From contig OZ037771.1 of assembly GCA_964035545.1 (NCBI GenBank), positions 4,267,128 through 4,331,127 of the forward strand: DNA of 64,000 nt, given 5' to 3'. The DNA is from Bugula neritina (lineage: Eukaryota > Bryozoa > Gymnolaemata > Cheilostomatida > Bugulidae). A program made the translations under genes and the position numbers. Shown piece after piece: positions 37,648-49,712 of this stretch (position 1 is the stretch's first letter; each line of letters opens with the position of its first letter). A model generated the notes under the pieces. The model saw nothing but the letters and a program-made list of their open reading frames with translations, was not told the origin of the DNA and did no database searches.

Positions 37648-39185
37648 AATTATAGTAAAGCTAGTACTTCTGTTTTTCACACTTTAGATTATATGTATAG
37701 TATCAAACATTTTTCTCAAAGTAGAAAGTGTTGAATAGAATATGTATGTATGTAGGGGAGATTACTCCAGTTCACATAGATGTATGTATAGACTTATTAT
37801 TTCATAAATATTTTCTGTAACATTTCTTTCCTGCTATTGTGCTTATGTTTATCTCAAATAACCTCTTCTCCATAGTTAAGACTTTTATCTTCAACGGAAA
37901 ACTGGATTTCCTTGGAACAGTTATCAGTGCTGTAAGCTATGGGATGCATAATTAATTTTCCCAGGTGTTGTCTTCTCTTAGAAATAGCTTCTGCGTTTAC
38001 ATGACAGCGTATACTAACACAGGATGGTTCATATAAGTTGGCGGTTGTGAATTTATTTCGGTCAAATTATGGATTTTTTCATCAGAGTTGGTATCTTTTA
38101 ATGCTAATATTATACAACTTTTAGCTATACTAGTTTCAATTCTACAATTTATTTATGCAGAAAGATAACTCCTTGTCATCTAGAATTTGATGAAGCAATA
38201 TTTAAAATGGTTGTGTTAGCAAACTACTTCACAGTATTTACTCACATCTAGATAATCAACTTTGAATCAACAATATATAAATAACTCTAAATCCGTGTTT
38301 GTGTTGAATGTAAACCCAGAAGCTAATCCATGGGACATGGTGACAATGTGTCTGTCTGTTTGTCTGTTAACCACTGACTTCTTTACCACATTTTGCTTGT
38401 TCGGCTTTAGTGGGGTAATAAAGAGCTCAATCAATCTCCAGAAGGTGGTAGGCTGCTTGAATCTGCGCACACTAATTGATTACAACCTGCTTTGGTGTTC
38501 CAACTTCACAGGTTACCCAGACCTTCTCACTAGATGCAGTTTACAGCTAGCAGTTGTCATTGATTTCCTGTTGCTTTACATAGAGCACATTGCTCTAATA
38601 TTCCCTATTTGATAATTTCAAGGTGATTTGGTAACTCAAGTTTTTTATCGTTCCCACGTCCACAGTTTAAGATCAGTTTTTAGTTTAAGATTTCTATAGA
38701 TCTTCTCTACCGGAACTGCTTTGAATAGGCAGTAAAAAACTAGAATTATTGAATCACCTTGAAAATAGTTGTGGACATTGTAACTCAACTTCATTTATTA
38801 AACCATTCCTTAAATAAAGCGGAAAATTTAGCATGATCTATTTGAATTCTTTATTTTTAATTTTATAAACTTTGTTGTGAAATCTCCTATTTTATAGTTG
38901 AATGTTAAACCTTTTGCATGATGTCTTAACTATTATTAACTTTCTTTATTCAATTAGCTGAATCAAGTCTATTTAATTCTCTAATTATGGTTTCTTTGTA
39001 AACAATCTCTCCACCATACCATTGCCCACATAATCCAGCCTTCTTTGCAGTGAGCTTTGCTTGCTTGAGCTAAAATATATTGAAGTTACTAATGCTCTGT
39101 AGCCAGCAATTCAGTAGCCACTATTTATAGTGTATATAAAATGTTACAACATAATGGTGTTCAATGTGTGCTTACTCTTTATTAG
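37648..39185. other. ATP11 3' region / alternative last intron
   Basis: This follows the main ATP11 stop. It is AT-rich, with a possible AATAAA at about 38812, and would be intronic for the alternative C-terminal isoform described next. No other exon is seen. Confidence 0.55.
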
Positions 39186-39314
39186 GTAATATTTATTAAC
39201 TCTGAGGAATCCATAGCTATAAGAGACGGGAAATCAGATGCCTGTGCTGATAATCACGTGTTTGCTCTCAGACATAAACAGCTTGGTGACGGTACCTCTC
39301 ACCCCTCCTTGTAA
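39186..39314 (+). CDS. ATP11: Probable alternative C-terminal exon of the ATP11 flippase
   Basis: After an acceptor (tctttattag) an open stretch of 42 codons plus TAA begins in phase 0 (VIFINSEESIAIRDG, then ALRHKQLGDGTSHPSL). Exon 27 of ATP11 contains, in phase 0 after PKH, a consensus donor CAT/GTAAGTGAG at 37539/37540. Joining 37293-37539 to 39186-39314 replaces the main tail ([10 protein letters not shown] to HSDTIDT) with this one. Strand, phase, composition and position all fit. Vertebrate ATP11 genes are known to make alternative C termini that affect trafficking. No transcript evidence is available here. Confidence 0.65.
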   Translation, partial: VIFINSEESIAIRDGKSDACADNHVFALRHKQLGDGTSHPSL

Positions 39315-39617
39315 TCGCTTTCAACTCTCCTAATCTCCAGGCTACTAACCATCTATGTTTTTATTCAAAGCATAATACTGTGTATTGCAAATGCCATTAT
39401 ACTCTCTCGTGTAGAGAGCTTTTTCTGGTGCCATATGTACGTCTGTTATACTTATATGTGAACTGATTCTATGTACTGTACACGGAATGATATTATCCCT
39501 GGACATTCTTTTAAAAATATGCACAGTTTTCTCATGAGTATTTAAATTTTAAATTCCGAAGGCTTCATGTTCATTCTTTTATTTTGTTGCTCGCCTCTTT
39601 TATTATATATATATATA

Positions 39618-39650
<33 letters not shown>

Positions 39651-40207
39651 ATGTGTGTGTGTATGAATGTATATATACACACACACATATATTATTTATT
39701 ACTTTTTATTTTCATTTATTTTCAAAATACAGCGATTGTACCACATGAAATTCAGACAATAACTTTCGATCAACTGATGTATAGTTTATTTTAAATTACA
39801 ATTTTTGTATGCATGTCCTTCTTATAAGACAAAAATAGTTTTTTTACGTAGTTATTAATTTTTATACTATTTCAAATAAATATTCTCAGTTGTAAAATTG
39901 CAATTCATAATAAATTGCATTCTTGCCACTTTTTAATAATTGGAATATGATGGTAAAGAGTGGGTGAAATCTGTAACTGCTTTTGTAATCAGTCTTTGAA
40001 TTATTAAGTTGTAGAAATCTTTCATTTTCTGGATGATATAGGATAAAAATTAATCGACAGTATTATGAACAGTTGCACAAAGAATAATCAAGGATGAATT
40101 AATAAATAAAGTAAAGACTTGAAAATAAATAAGCTGAAGAGTAGTATAATATAAATGAGTAAAAAGAGAAGCATAATTATGTGTGTAAAAAAAATTCATT
40201 CCAAGAT
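39315..40207. other. Tail-to-tail spacer with TA/TG microsatellite
   Basis: Between the alternative ATP11 exon and the PDZ-gene stop. A TATATA then TGTGTG tract at about 39604-39662 is flanked by TATATACACACACA at about 39671-39685, so the two can pair. AATAAA signals for either gene occur at about 39875 and 40101 (plus strand). No exon is seen. Confidence 0.6.
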
Positions 40208-43200
40208 TTAAAACCATAACTCGGAAGTGCGAGTATTGTTTGATTTCACTTTTAATATCAATTTCTGACTTTTGCTAATAATATCAATGATGTCATCATG
40301 GCTGAGTTTAGAAGCCTTGGTTCCATTAATTGATTTTATCTCATCTCCAACAGCCAGTAGACCTGAGAACATCTTTTCAGCGTAACTATCGCTCAGTCGT
40401 GTCACAAAGTACCCTAAAACATACAGTAGACCATAGTCTAAGGTATAGTACAGACCACAGTCTAAGGTATAGTACAGACCACAGTCTAAGGTATAGTACA
40501 GGCCACAGTCTAAGGTATAGTACAGACCACAGTCTAAGGTATAGTACAGACCACAGTCTAAGGTATAGTACAGACCACAGTCTAAGGTATAGTACAGACC
40601 ACAGTCTAAGGTATAATACAGACTACAGTCTAAGGTCGATCACAGACACCCCTACTGAAGAAGGGCAACTGTTGAATTTAAAATATCGCAATGGTATTTA
40701 TATCAACTTCTAAAGTAAATGTAAAGGGCTTTATTAATGAGATATACTAAATGGGTAGCTACATGTATGTATATTATAAAAAATATACATACATTCTTTG
40801 TAAATAGGTAGCTACATATAATTTCCAAGTGTAGCATTATCATAATATACATTCGGTGTAATGTAAGACATGTGTGTATGATCTATCTACTGCATACACA
40901 ATACATTGCACCTACCTGACTTATGAGGTGAAGGACCAATATACAGCCCATATGGTCCGTGTGGTGGTTTATTCAGCTGAACACGTTTACAGCCATCAGC
41001 GCATAGCTCTAGTAACTTCCCTATAGGTCTGAAGTGATTAGGGGACGCTACATCACAGTCCTTACTTGATTGCGGGAGAACCACTGCTTTCTTTGGCGAT
41101 AGGCTTTTACTGCTAAATGAAATGCGTTTATGGTACAAGAAGCTATGACAAAACATCATACGAAGCAAAACTTGAACAATTTAATAGCTTCGAAAAAACA
41201 TAAGTAATAATATACCGCTTCACAACAATCAGATGCTAAATGCAAGCGAGGTTGAGATATGTATAATATTGTGTATTGTGTAATCTAATAATTCTATTGC
41301 ACCGTACTCAACCGTGGACTATATTACTATATATTATGTTAAAATCATATATTATATATATTACAGTAAAATGTATTACATCCTAGTGCATACTACATAC
41401 ACATCCCAACACATTAATTATTATAAATCATGCTACAATATACTCCAACACTATGGATCATATAAAAATGTATTATGTTACAATAAATGCTATAAAAATA
41501 CATAACAGCATAGAATATTATATTACAAATACATCACCATGTATTGTATTACAATTATATATTCTGATACGCTATAATATATAATTCAACAGAATGTTGA
41601 ATTGCTTACAGAGCTTACCCATTGCTTGCTTCCTTTGTTTTATGGTCAGCTTTTCTGGAGAACTTGGCATTGTTTAAAGATAACCAGGAAAGAGTCTTCC
41701 TAATAGCAGGCACATTGTTAGCTGATTCTTTGTTGGTAGACTTTGTGTGCGACAGTGGAGTGGGAGAGGGCAACTCTAAATCAGCCTCCTTTGACTTGGA
41801 GCTGTGAAAGAACATAATATTTTACACTTCGACAAGAAATTGCTCTGAAGATCATAAATGTATTCATTTGTAATTCTTTAGAAGTACTTTACATCAAATT
41901 TTCTCACAAAAAGATAAAAAATAATTGTACAGCTTAAAAATAATATATTGCTACAAGACCAGAGCCTACAAGTTCGTAACTATTGATAACAACTTGTAGG
42001 CAGACAACTCCATATATTATTGTAAGTCTACAACTTGACACTCCATATTGGTTGATTATTGTAGGTTGATTTTGCACTGCTAGTGGCAAAAACCATTACG
42101 GAAGAAATTACACTTTTTTAAAATTATTTTCAATATTAGAGATCATTGCTGAAAATACCTGAGCCTGTCCAGACTCAACGATCTCTTCAGCGATTTCATC
42201 TTCTTCTTTGCTGCTTGTTTAAAACTTCCAACTCTTCCGAGTAAAGAAGGTTTTGAACCCGAGAGACTTGAACTTGATCCTAAGTGATTGTCACTGCGAA
42301 TACAATATAAAATCATGACATTAGAGAGATATACAAGACACAAGTTGTATTGTGAGTTGAGGTGTTTTCCATAATATTCTAATGATTTGGTGCAATAAAA
42401 ACTCCTATCTACCTCAGAGAAGGTAGGCTTAGAGACTAACACATGTAACTGGTAGTTGTTTTTCCAAACACTTTGTATAATTCTACACATCAGTGTAAAA
42501 CATACACCATATATCAGAGCCAATGTAATCCAGTAATGTATTGGATTTTAGTAAAGAGTGCTGTATATCTACTTGAATATTAATTACTTGGGGTTAAACT
42601 TTTTCGAAGCTTTGATCTATAGTTAAAAACTTCTATGTCTGCATTTTTACGTCTAATCAATAACTATGCAGGGGCAGACAACTTTCTAATATACTCTGAG
42701 TTACATGTAAATTACTAGCTTTTCCAGATTAGGTTGGACTGTTGGTTTCAGGCGTTTGCATGTTTTATCAATGCATTGAAATATCTAATAACTTTTCCCA
42801 ACAAGACTGGCCCTCATACTACAGCAGCTTTGTATGATCAACAGCCCATTAGCAACAAATAGTTTGATATATAATATTCTCATCTACATACTAGAGGGAA
42901 GCGTTGCTGCCCCATAAATCCCCACTACTTCCTGTACGAGCATTTGGAGAGACGGAGAATGTAGTGGGTATAGAAGAGTTAACACTGGCTGGAGTAGACG
43001 ATCGTGGAGACGCACTTGAGGTGGAGGAAATATCAGCTTCTCTTCCTTCAACACACAAAAGACAAGTCAAATGCTGATGACTAATATAACAATCATACAA
43101 GAAGGCATTCAGACACTTGTGTTACAACAAGAATATGAACATACAATATGAGAATAATTGCCGTGTACTCTATCAAAATCATCAGAGCAATATATGAAAA

Positions 43201-46200
43201 GGTGGAGATAAGTTGCAGAAATAGTTGCAATGAAAATTAACAGACATAAGCCCATATACTTACGCAATGACTCTGAACGGCTTCTTCTAGCCACACCCTT
43301 AGATCTACTGTCTTCTATCACTCGAGATTTGTGAGAGTTATCTTTCCTTGGCTGATGCTCATTGGCAGCAGCTTCACAGGTCTTATCTGCAGAAAGGAAT
43401 AAAACTCAAAGTACAAAAACTTAGCTATACAAACATTGGTAAAAGTTATGGAGTCTAAATATTAAGTTGGAGTTCTTGAAATTTAATTTTTCTCAACAAT
43501 TAAAAATATATTCTCTATCTTTAGTAAAGTGAAAGTACAGTTAAAAACAATAGAAATGCCATAGAAATTATGACAAGTTGCAGCATTCTGGCATCTCACA
43601 TTATTAACTATGCTAAGCACACAAAACACATCAACATTCTAAGGTATAGAAATATTACCTGCAGTGAACAATACCTACCCAGAATAACACCTGCTGACTG
43701 ATGACTCACCTGCTGAAGGCAGCTGCTTAGCTTTCTCAAGGGACTTTGATGTTGACAGTCTGCTATTATGCTGACTTTTAGAAGGAGCTTGACTGCTGGG
43801 CAGCGGCGGTTTGGAGCTGCGACTGTTTTTAGCCGACTTCTGTGGTTTGTTCTGATTGTGAAAGGGGCTGACATCCACGACAGCGTAGGGTGTGGCGCAC
43901 TCATCTGCACCATCCTCTGTGGAGACACCAGATAGACTGCTGGTGTCCATGGACTGACTGGAGGAATGTATAACAGCGCCGCCTACAGCCACTCTGGGGG
44001 GTTTCGGAGGTCTTTTGGCGTTCGAATTCTCAGCAGATGAAGGCATTATAATGGTATCTTTATTAGAATTGGACAGATTGCTTGAAACGAGTGAGGTTTT
44101 ATGTTTGAGCGGAGTATTAACATCGGACGGATTTTTTTCATTGTAGAAAGACTTTTTACCATGTTGAGTAGAGATAGACTGAGAGTTCTGCTGAGTGCGT
44201 AGTTGACAAGAGGGGTGGTCAGGATCTCCAGACGTAGAATAGCGTTGAGAGCTGAGGGCGAGCTGAGCTATCCTAGGATCAACACCTGAGAGGTCTATTG
44301 ATGAGTCACTGCCAGTGAGCTCTGAGTCAGAGTCAAATCTACAGTACAAGGTAAGTGTGTAGAGTACAAGGTAAGTGAGTAGAGTACAAGGTAAGTGAGT
44401 AGAGTACAAGGTAAGTGTGTAAAATGCAAGGTAAGTGTGTAAAATGCAAGGTAAGTGTGTAGAATGCAAGGTAAGTGTGTAGATTATAAAGTAAGTGTAT
44501 AGAGTACATTATAACTTACTCTTCCAGGGCTGTATCATGTAGCAAATCAGGACTGTGAAGTGAACGCTCAGCTAAATCCTTCAACTCCGCAAGCCGAGGT
44601 GTCGCAGTGTCTATTACTTGAGTCGTCTGTGAAAACCTACAGTGTGGTAAAAGACAGAGCAGCTATAAAATATACACTAGTGGTATCCTTTTACTCAATG
44701 GAATTCAACCATTCACAAACCGGAATAACTCCGAATACACCGACTAACCTGACAGATTTAGAAAGGTCGCTAGTTTTATCAACTGTTGATTCAGTGTTTC
44801 CCTCCTTTAGTGGAGACAACTCTGGCATTGTCCTGTAACATGCATAAACTTATATCTTCCTTTTGCCTAAACTCTAGATTTTGTGCCAACGCATCACACA
44901 TAATATGACAAAGGGTTAAACACAAGTTCAGAAACAAAAACTTATGCAAAGATCACAATATTTAAACCAATTTTGATTAAAATCCAAAAAATTGTGTACA
45001 CAAACATCATACTTTGTTTCAAGTGACATTTATAGAACGTGAAGGATTATATATTGCATAAATTACTTTATGACTTGAATGAAGCGCTATATTTATATCT
45101 CAATCAACTTAGGCTGACCAGCAGCCCAGTAGCTGTTCAATGAGTCTTTGACATTCACAGGAAATATTTGGAGAAGTTTGAAACAATTTAACTCACTTCA
45201 AGCTTTTATTATCGTTCACTGGTTTAGCAAAAGCTTTGGAAGGTGAATATTCAGGGGATATTTGAGAGCTGCTGTTAGATTGGTTGCTGATGATATCCTG
45301 ACTCTTGCAATTGGTCAATGACTGAGGGGTTGAAAGGGTTGCATAGTTGACTGTGAGAGGAAGAGCTGAGTCATACTTCCTCAGTTTTGGGGTCAGACTG
45401 TTTTCTGTGCCGAGAGTAGATCTCTTGAGCGAAAGGTCTATACCAGAGTCGCCATCTGAGTCAGTGCCTACAGCAGACGAGGTCAGATCTTAGCTGACAT
45501 GACTCAGCTACGAGTCTTTGAGCTGCTAATTTCCAGATGCAATTCCCTCAGTTTAAAATATAACATTACTCCACAACTTACACTGAACTTCCCCAAATGT
45601 ATGTCGTTTTACAACCACAAACTATTAGAAAACACAAACTAATTATTTAATAAAAAAAATGGAGGCATATGTTTTTATGTATAAATTATTTCCTGATTAT
45701 TTTAAATAACCTTCATTAAAAAACCGGGGCTTTTACTTCATAGGTTCACAATAAAAAAATAAATGACAATAAGAAAGAATTTGGTATATTATATTTACCA
45801 GATTTTCTCTGTACTAAAGGTGCTTTATTCTGATTTGTAGAAGGAAGATCTTGTGAAGGTGTTGCATCAGCACAGGACGAGCAGGTAGAATTCTGCCGTG
45901 AATATTTACCATTCATTAAATTGCTTATTGCGGTGCTTGCAGTAGTGGTGCCAAGTGCTGGGCTAGTAGTATTTGCAGTAGTAGCATTTGTGTGGGTAGT
46001 AGTTAAAGTAGTAGCACTATTAGTTAAAGTCATAGTACTATTAGTTAAAGTAGTAGTAGCAATAGTCACAAAGGAAGTTGTAGTCACTATGTGAGGTACA
46101 TTGTTTTGAGATTGTGAATTCGATTTCCTTCTAGACAAGAGAGCTTCACGTCGTTTTTGTAAATCAGCACACTTTTCAGTCAACCTTTGCCTGATGATTT

Positions 46201-47482
46201 CTAATTGTTGTTTCACTTCTTGGGATGAAGGTTTCCCTACAAACAGATCAGTTTTATAAGCTACCTCAATTTTATACTTAAATTGGGCGAAACATGTTGG
46301 TCGAAGTAAAAACCAGAAGTTGATCACATTTTTGCAAAATAAACAAATTCAAACGTTTACAGCTACATATTAAACTTTCAAAAAAAATTACAAAGTAAAC
46401 CAGATATCTAAAACATTTGCTGATATTACAAATGCTTAAAGCAAGTAACTTTTCAAAATTTTGTTTGGCTCATCTTGACATTGCTAAATAAAAATACATT
46501 TTCCATCACAGAACAGACAACTCTCACCTGCATTAGCCTGAGGAACCTGAATGTCCATCTTTTGCTGTGAATCAACTGGGGCGGTATCATCCACATCATC
46601 ATCTGATTGGTTGGACTGTAAACCAGAGGGTGACTGAACAAGTGATAACTGAAGAGTTTCCTTTCCAGCGTGGAACAGATTCTCATTTGACCTAGAGATC
46701 AAGGCTATCTTATCGGAGAGCTCATTCATCTTCTGACGACTTGAGGACAGACGTTTGTGAATGCTCAGGGAGGAGAACTGATTCACTTTCTCACACACAT
46801 TGTAGTTATTCTTATGTTGGTGGAGAATGTTTATGCCACTTGTTGAGGAACTTCTTAGTAATTTATTAGACGACTTTAAGGAATTGTCTACGTCTTCCCC
46901 CGAGCTTAGAGGATGAAAATGTAACCCTGAGGCTTTGAGTAGATCAGGTTGAGAGGATGACAGTCCCTTAGACCAGGCAGATAAGCTATCTCCATTGTAC
47001 GTGGAAGGCAGTGTGCACACTCTATCAATATTCAAATGTAAATGTATTAACTTTTTATGGGTAAAACAACTTGAAAACATTAGAAAACCTAGTTGTGACC
47101 ACAATTTACATTTAAAAACTACCTTTCCCTCAACCTACCATATATCTAAAAGTTAATGATTAACATAAGTATTGTCGAATAAAATGCATTGACTTTTCAA
47201 ATGTTACTAAAACTCTGTTTCCACAATCTCTAGTTTAAAGTTAACTTAATAATTGCCAAGGTATTAAGGTTGGTAGCAAATACTAAGGTAAGTAAAAAGG
47301 TAAATGTTGAAAGTGAGAGTTTACTTTGTAGACTGAGAACTGTTTTCTGGAAGACTTAGACCGAGCTCTGTTAAATTAGTAAGGCTTCTGTTGCATGCCC
47401 GAGGATATTTCTCTCTTAGACTTGTTATGAATGATGACTGCAGATGAGAGTGGACAGGTCTCGCTGTACACACTGAAGCCTC
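40208..47482 (-). CDS. Large Ser-rich protein with C-terminal PDZ domain (5' end unresolved)
   Basis: Thirteen phase-consistent exons in transcription order: 47482-47325, 47021-46528, 46236-45799, 45467-45197, 44832-44749, 44636-44520, 44338-43710, 43386-43264, 43045-42892, 42293-42159, 41801-41619, 41109-40916, 40413-40208; 1061 aa plus stop. The first exon listed has no Met, so at least one upstream exon is missing. Most of the protein is low-complexity Ser/Thr/Asn-rich. It has a short coiled coil (KQQLEIIRQRLTEKCADLQ), acidic SDSDGDSGIDL and DSDSELTGSDSSIDL patches, a Pro-rich SH3-ligand-like RPPKPPR and a basic AAKKKMKSLKRSLSLDRL. The final about 80 residues form a PDZ domain: GPYGLYIG carboxylate loop, GYFVTRL, GLLAVGDEIKSING, LILKVKS. 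PDZ domains bind C-terminal peptides of membrane or junction proteins, so a cortical or junctional scaffold is plausible. I do not recognise the exact ortholog. Confidence 0.85.
40420..40640 (-). repeat. 24-bp minisatellite before the last PDZ-gene exon
   Basis: Nine or so units of AGTACAGACCACAGTCTAAGGTAT (24 bp; shown on the plus strand in pieces agtacagaccac, agtctaaggtat) lie in the final intron and end within a few bases of the acceptor at 40414. On the gene strand each unit contains ATACCTTAG, an acceptor-like motif. Confidence 0.93.
44341..44505 (+). repeat. 20-bp array of donor-like CAAGGTAAGT, antisense in a PDZ-gene intron
   Basis: Eight 20-bp units (AGAGTACAAGGTAAGTGTGT and variants) make up almost all of the 181-bp intron between the PDZ-gene exons 44636-44520 and 44338-43710. 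On the plus strand seven of them hold a perfect U1-complementary donor sequence, AAG/GTAAGT. The PDZ gene is on the other strand, where the same units give a CTTACCTTG-rich tract leading to the acceptor TACTGTAG. Confidence 0.93.
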
Positions 47483-48953
47483 CTTAATAACATAAATTTG
47501 ACAAAATAAAACACAGTCAGACACACGTCATATCCCTGTAAGCTGAAGATTATAACAGTCACCTATCTATAAACTTCTTTAAACACATTGCCAGCTATTA
47601 TATATAAATAGAGAGGCAAGTAGAGGCAAGTCTAGAATGAACACAAATACATGTAGACAAATAATATACAGCTTAGTGTCCTAGCAAATACATATTATAT
47701 AGACAATTACAAGATACTAACACAGGCATATTACATAGACAACTACAAGATACTAACACAGGCATGAATATCAGTAAACATTTAAAATTTATTATTTTAT
47801 CTAATAACTTAACTTACCATGACTATAGAGTTTTGATATCTAGTGACGAGATAAAATGCTGTAGTTTTGCCATGCAGCTCATCATTGCGTCATCTGCCAC
47901 AAGGGACTTTCATGGGATGAGTGATCTGCAAAGTAAATTCAGAATTGTCTTCTTTTTTTCAGATAAAACCAGAAAGCTCTGTCAAAATTGTTCAAAATCA
48001 TGAAGTCAACATATTGGTCTAATGCTGAAAGCTTTTGCAACTGCATAACAGTTATATTTAAGCAGCTATATTAAGTAAGGAGAAATTCGATTTTTCAAAT
48101 TCTGAGTAAATTGCTTGAGTCATTTTATAGCTTTTCAATTGTATTCTGCAGCGTATTTGCAGAATACAACTTTTATACTTCATCAACTCATCAAATTTTA
48201 AATACTTTCAAGTGTAGCTTGAAAATAAATTTTCAAGGAACAAGAATTAATTCTAAAAAATAACCAGTGAAGAAAGCTTTTTTATTTTGCATAGACTAAT
48301 AACTTCCCGCAATTAGTGTTATATTTATTCAAATGGTTTATTCTGTAGCATACTCATACTAGTATAACTATTATAATGCAGCTGCACTAACAGCAGCAGT
48401 TAGTATAACTGACCTGTGACTGAATTTAGTGATACCAATAGCCTTAGTGTACTTCAGTTATTTTTTAAACGCATACAGTAGTCAATATTATAGTATTTTA
48501 TATTTCCATGCAAGCTATAACTTCCAAGTTATAGGCTTAATCAAATACTTTAATCACATTTTCAGAAAGTGAAACTATAGACTAAAATAAAAACTAAACT
48601 CAGAATTACTATTAGTATAACTATAAGATTAAGTATCACTGCTAAATTTAAAATTACAATTACTATAAGTATAACTTAAATTATTAGTACTACTATTGGT
48701 ATTACTATTACTAATACTATTAGTATTACTATTAGTATTAAATATTAATGTAATAAATTATAATACTAATAGTTACGAGCTTCAGTTCAACTCCAAGTCC
48801 ATGTATAAACTAAAACTAATCGTATAGAAATAGTAATACTATAGCTATAAGACAATAGCTAATAAATATAAGTATCACTGTAAACTTAGACATAGAGTCA
48901 ACTATTATGATCATTATGATGATAATCACAATCATAATCACTTAATGCCAATC

Positions 48954-48986
48954 ACTTTGAGTTTGAGTTTGAGTCAAACTCAAAGT
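48954..48986. repeat. Perfect 13-bp inverted repeat
   Basis: ACTTTGAGTTTGA (48954-48966) and TCAAACTCAAAGT (48974-48986) flank a 7-nt loop in the PDZ-gene/XPR1 divergent spacer. Confidence 0.85.
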
Positions 48987-49639
48987 CATACTCATTGAGT
49001 CATTGTGTAAGCATCAGTATGAATATAAGACTAAGTAATAGAAAACACAGTATTACTAGCATTGCAATTTTACTATTGAAAAAAGCTCTTTTAGAAAAAA
49101 TTAGAAGTGCGGGTAATATCAATTTGCTACTTCAAGCAATTGAGCACCATAATATTACTAGGGGTGTGGACCTATAAAAAAGTATAGCAAGTAAAGCGTC
49201 ACCCATTTTGTTGTTTATACTAGAGACAACCGGCAATAGTAATATACAACACATATAATATATATATTTTGAATATTTTTATTTATTTTTAAAAATATAA
49301 TTTTATCAAAAATTGAAATAATTAGTTTTAATATCAAACAAAAATGAAGTTTACCAAATTGTCGTTTACAAGGAACTAGTTTTATAAATATGTAAACAAT
49401 ATTTTTATAGGTAACAACGTGATTGTGACAAGTTACGTTTAGACGTTGGAGCAATTAGTGTAACTTACTGCTCATTAGTCTTAAACTTGGTCTTTGAGTT
49501 TTATAATGAGACTGTTCACATTCTAACTCGCGTCAGTTTGATTTTTAAGCACTATATTTGTGTGCTAAAGTGTATTGAGTTTAAATATTTGAACTCTAGT
49601 CTCCAGGTTAACTTTAAGTTTAACTTTAACTCATCATCA

Positions 49640-49712
49640 TCATAGTTTAAGTTTAAGGCTTAGCCTAAGCCTTAGGCTTAAGCCTAGCCCTAAGCCTAAG
49701 GCTAAAGTATCA
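49640..49712. repeat. CCTAAG/CTTAGG palindromic cluster
   Basis: Alternating cttagcctaagcc, ttaggcttaagcc and ctaagcctaagg blocks can fold on themselves in several registers. They resemble degenerate telomere-like hexamers but change strand repeatedly. Confidence 0.6.

Noticed and set aside
38262-38612. 116-codon frame downstream of the main ATP11 stop
   Set aside because: Composition is not coding-like, a minus-strand frame overlaps it, and the better-supported alternative exon lies further on at 39186.
47818-47935. Candidate upstream exon of the PDZ gene on the minus strand
   Set aside because: It has acceptor- and donor-like edges, but each reading phase contains a stop before the donor.
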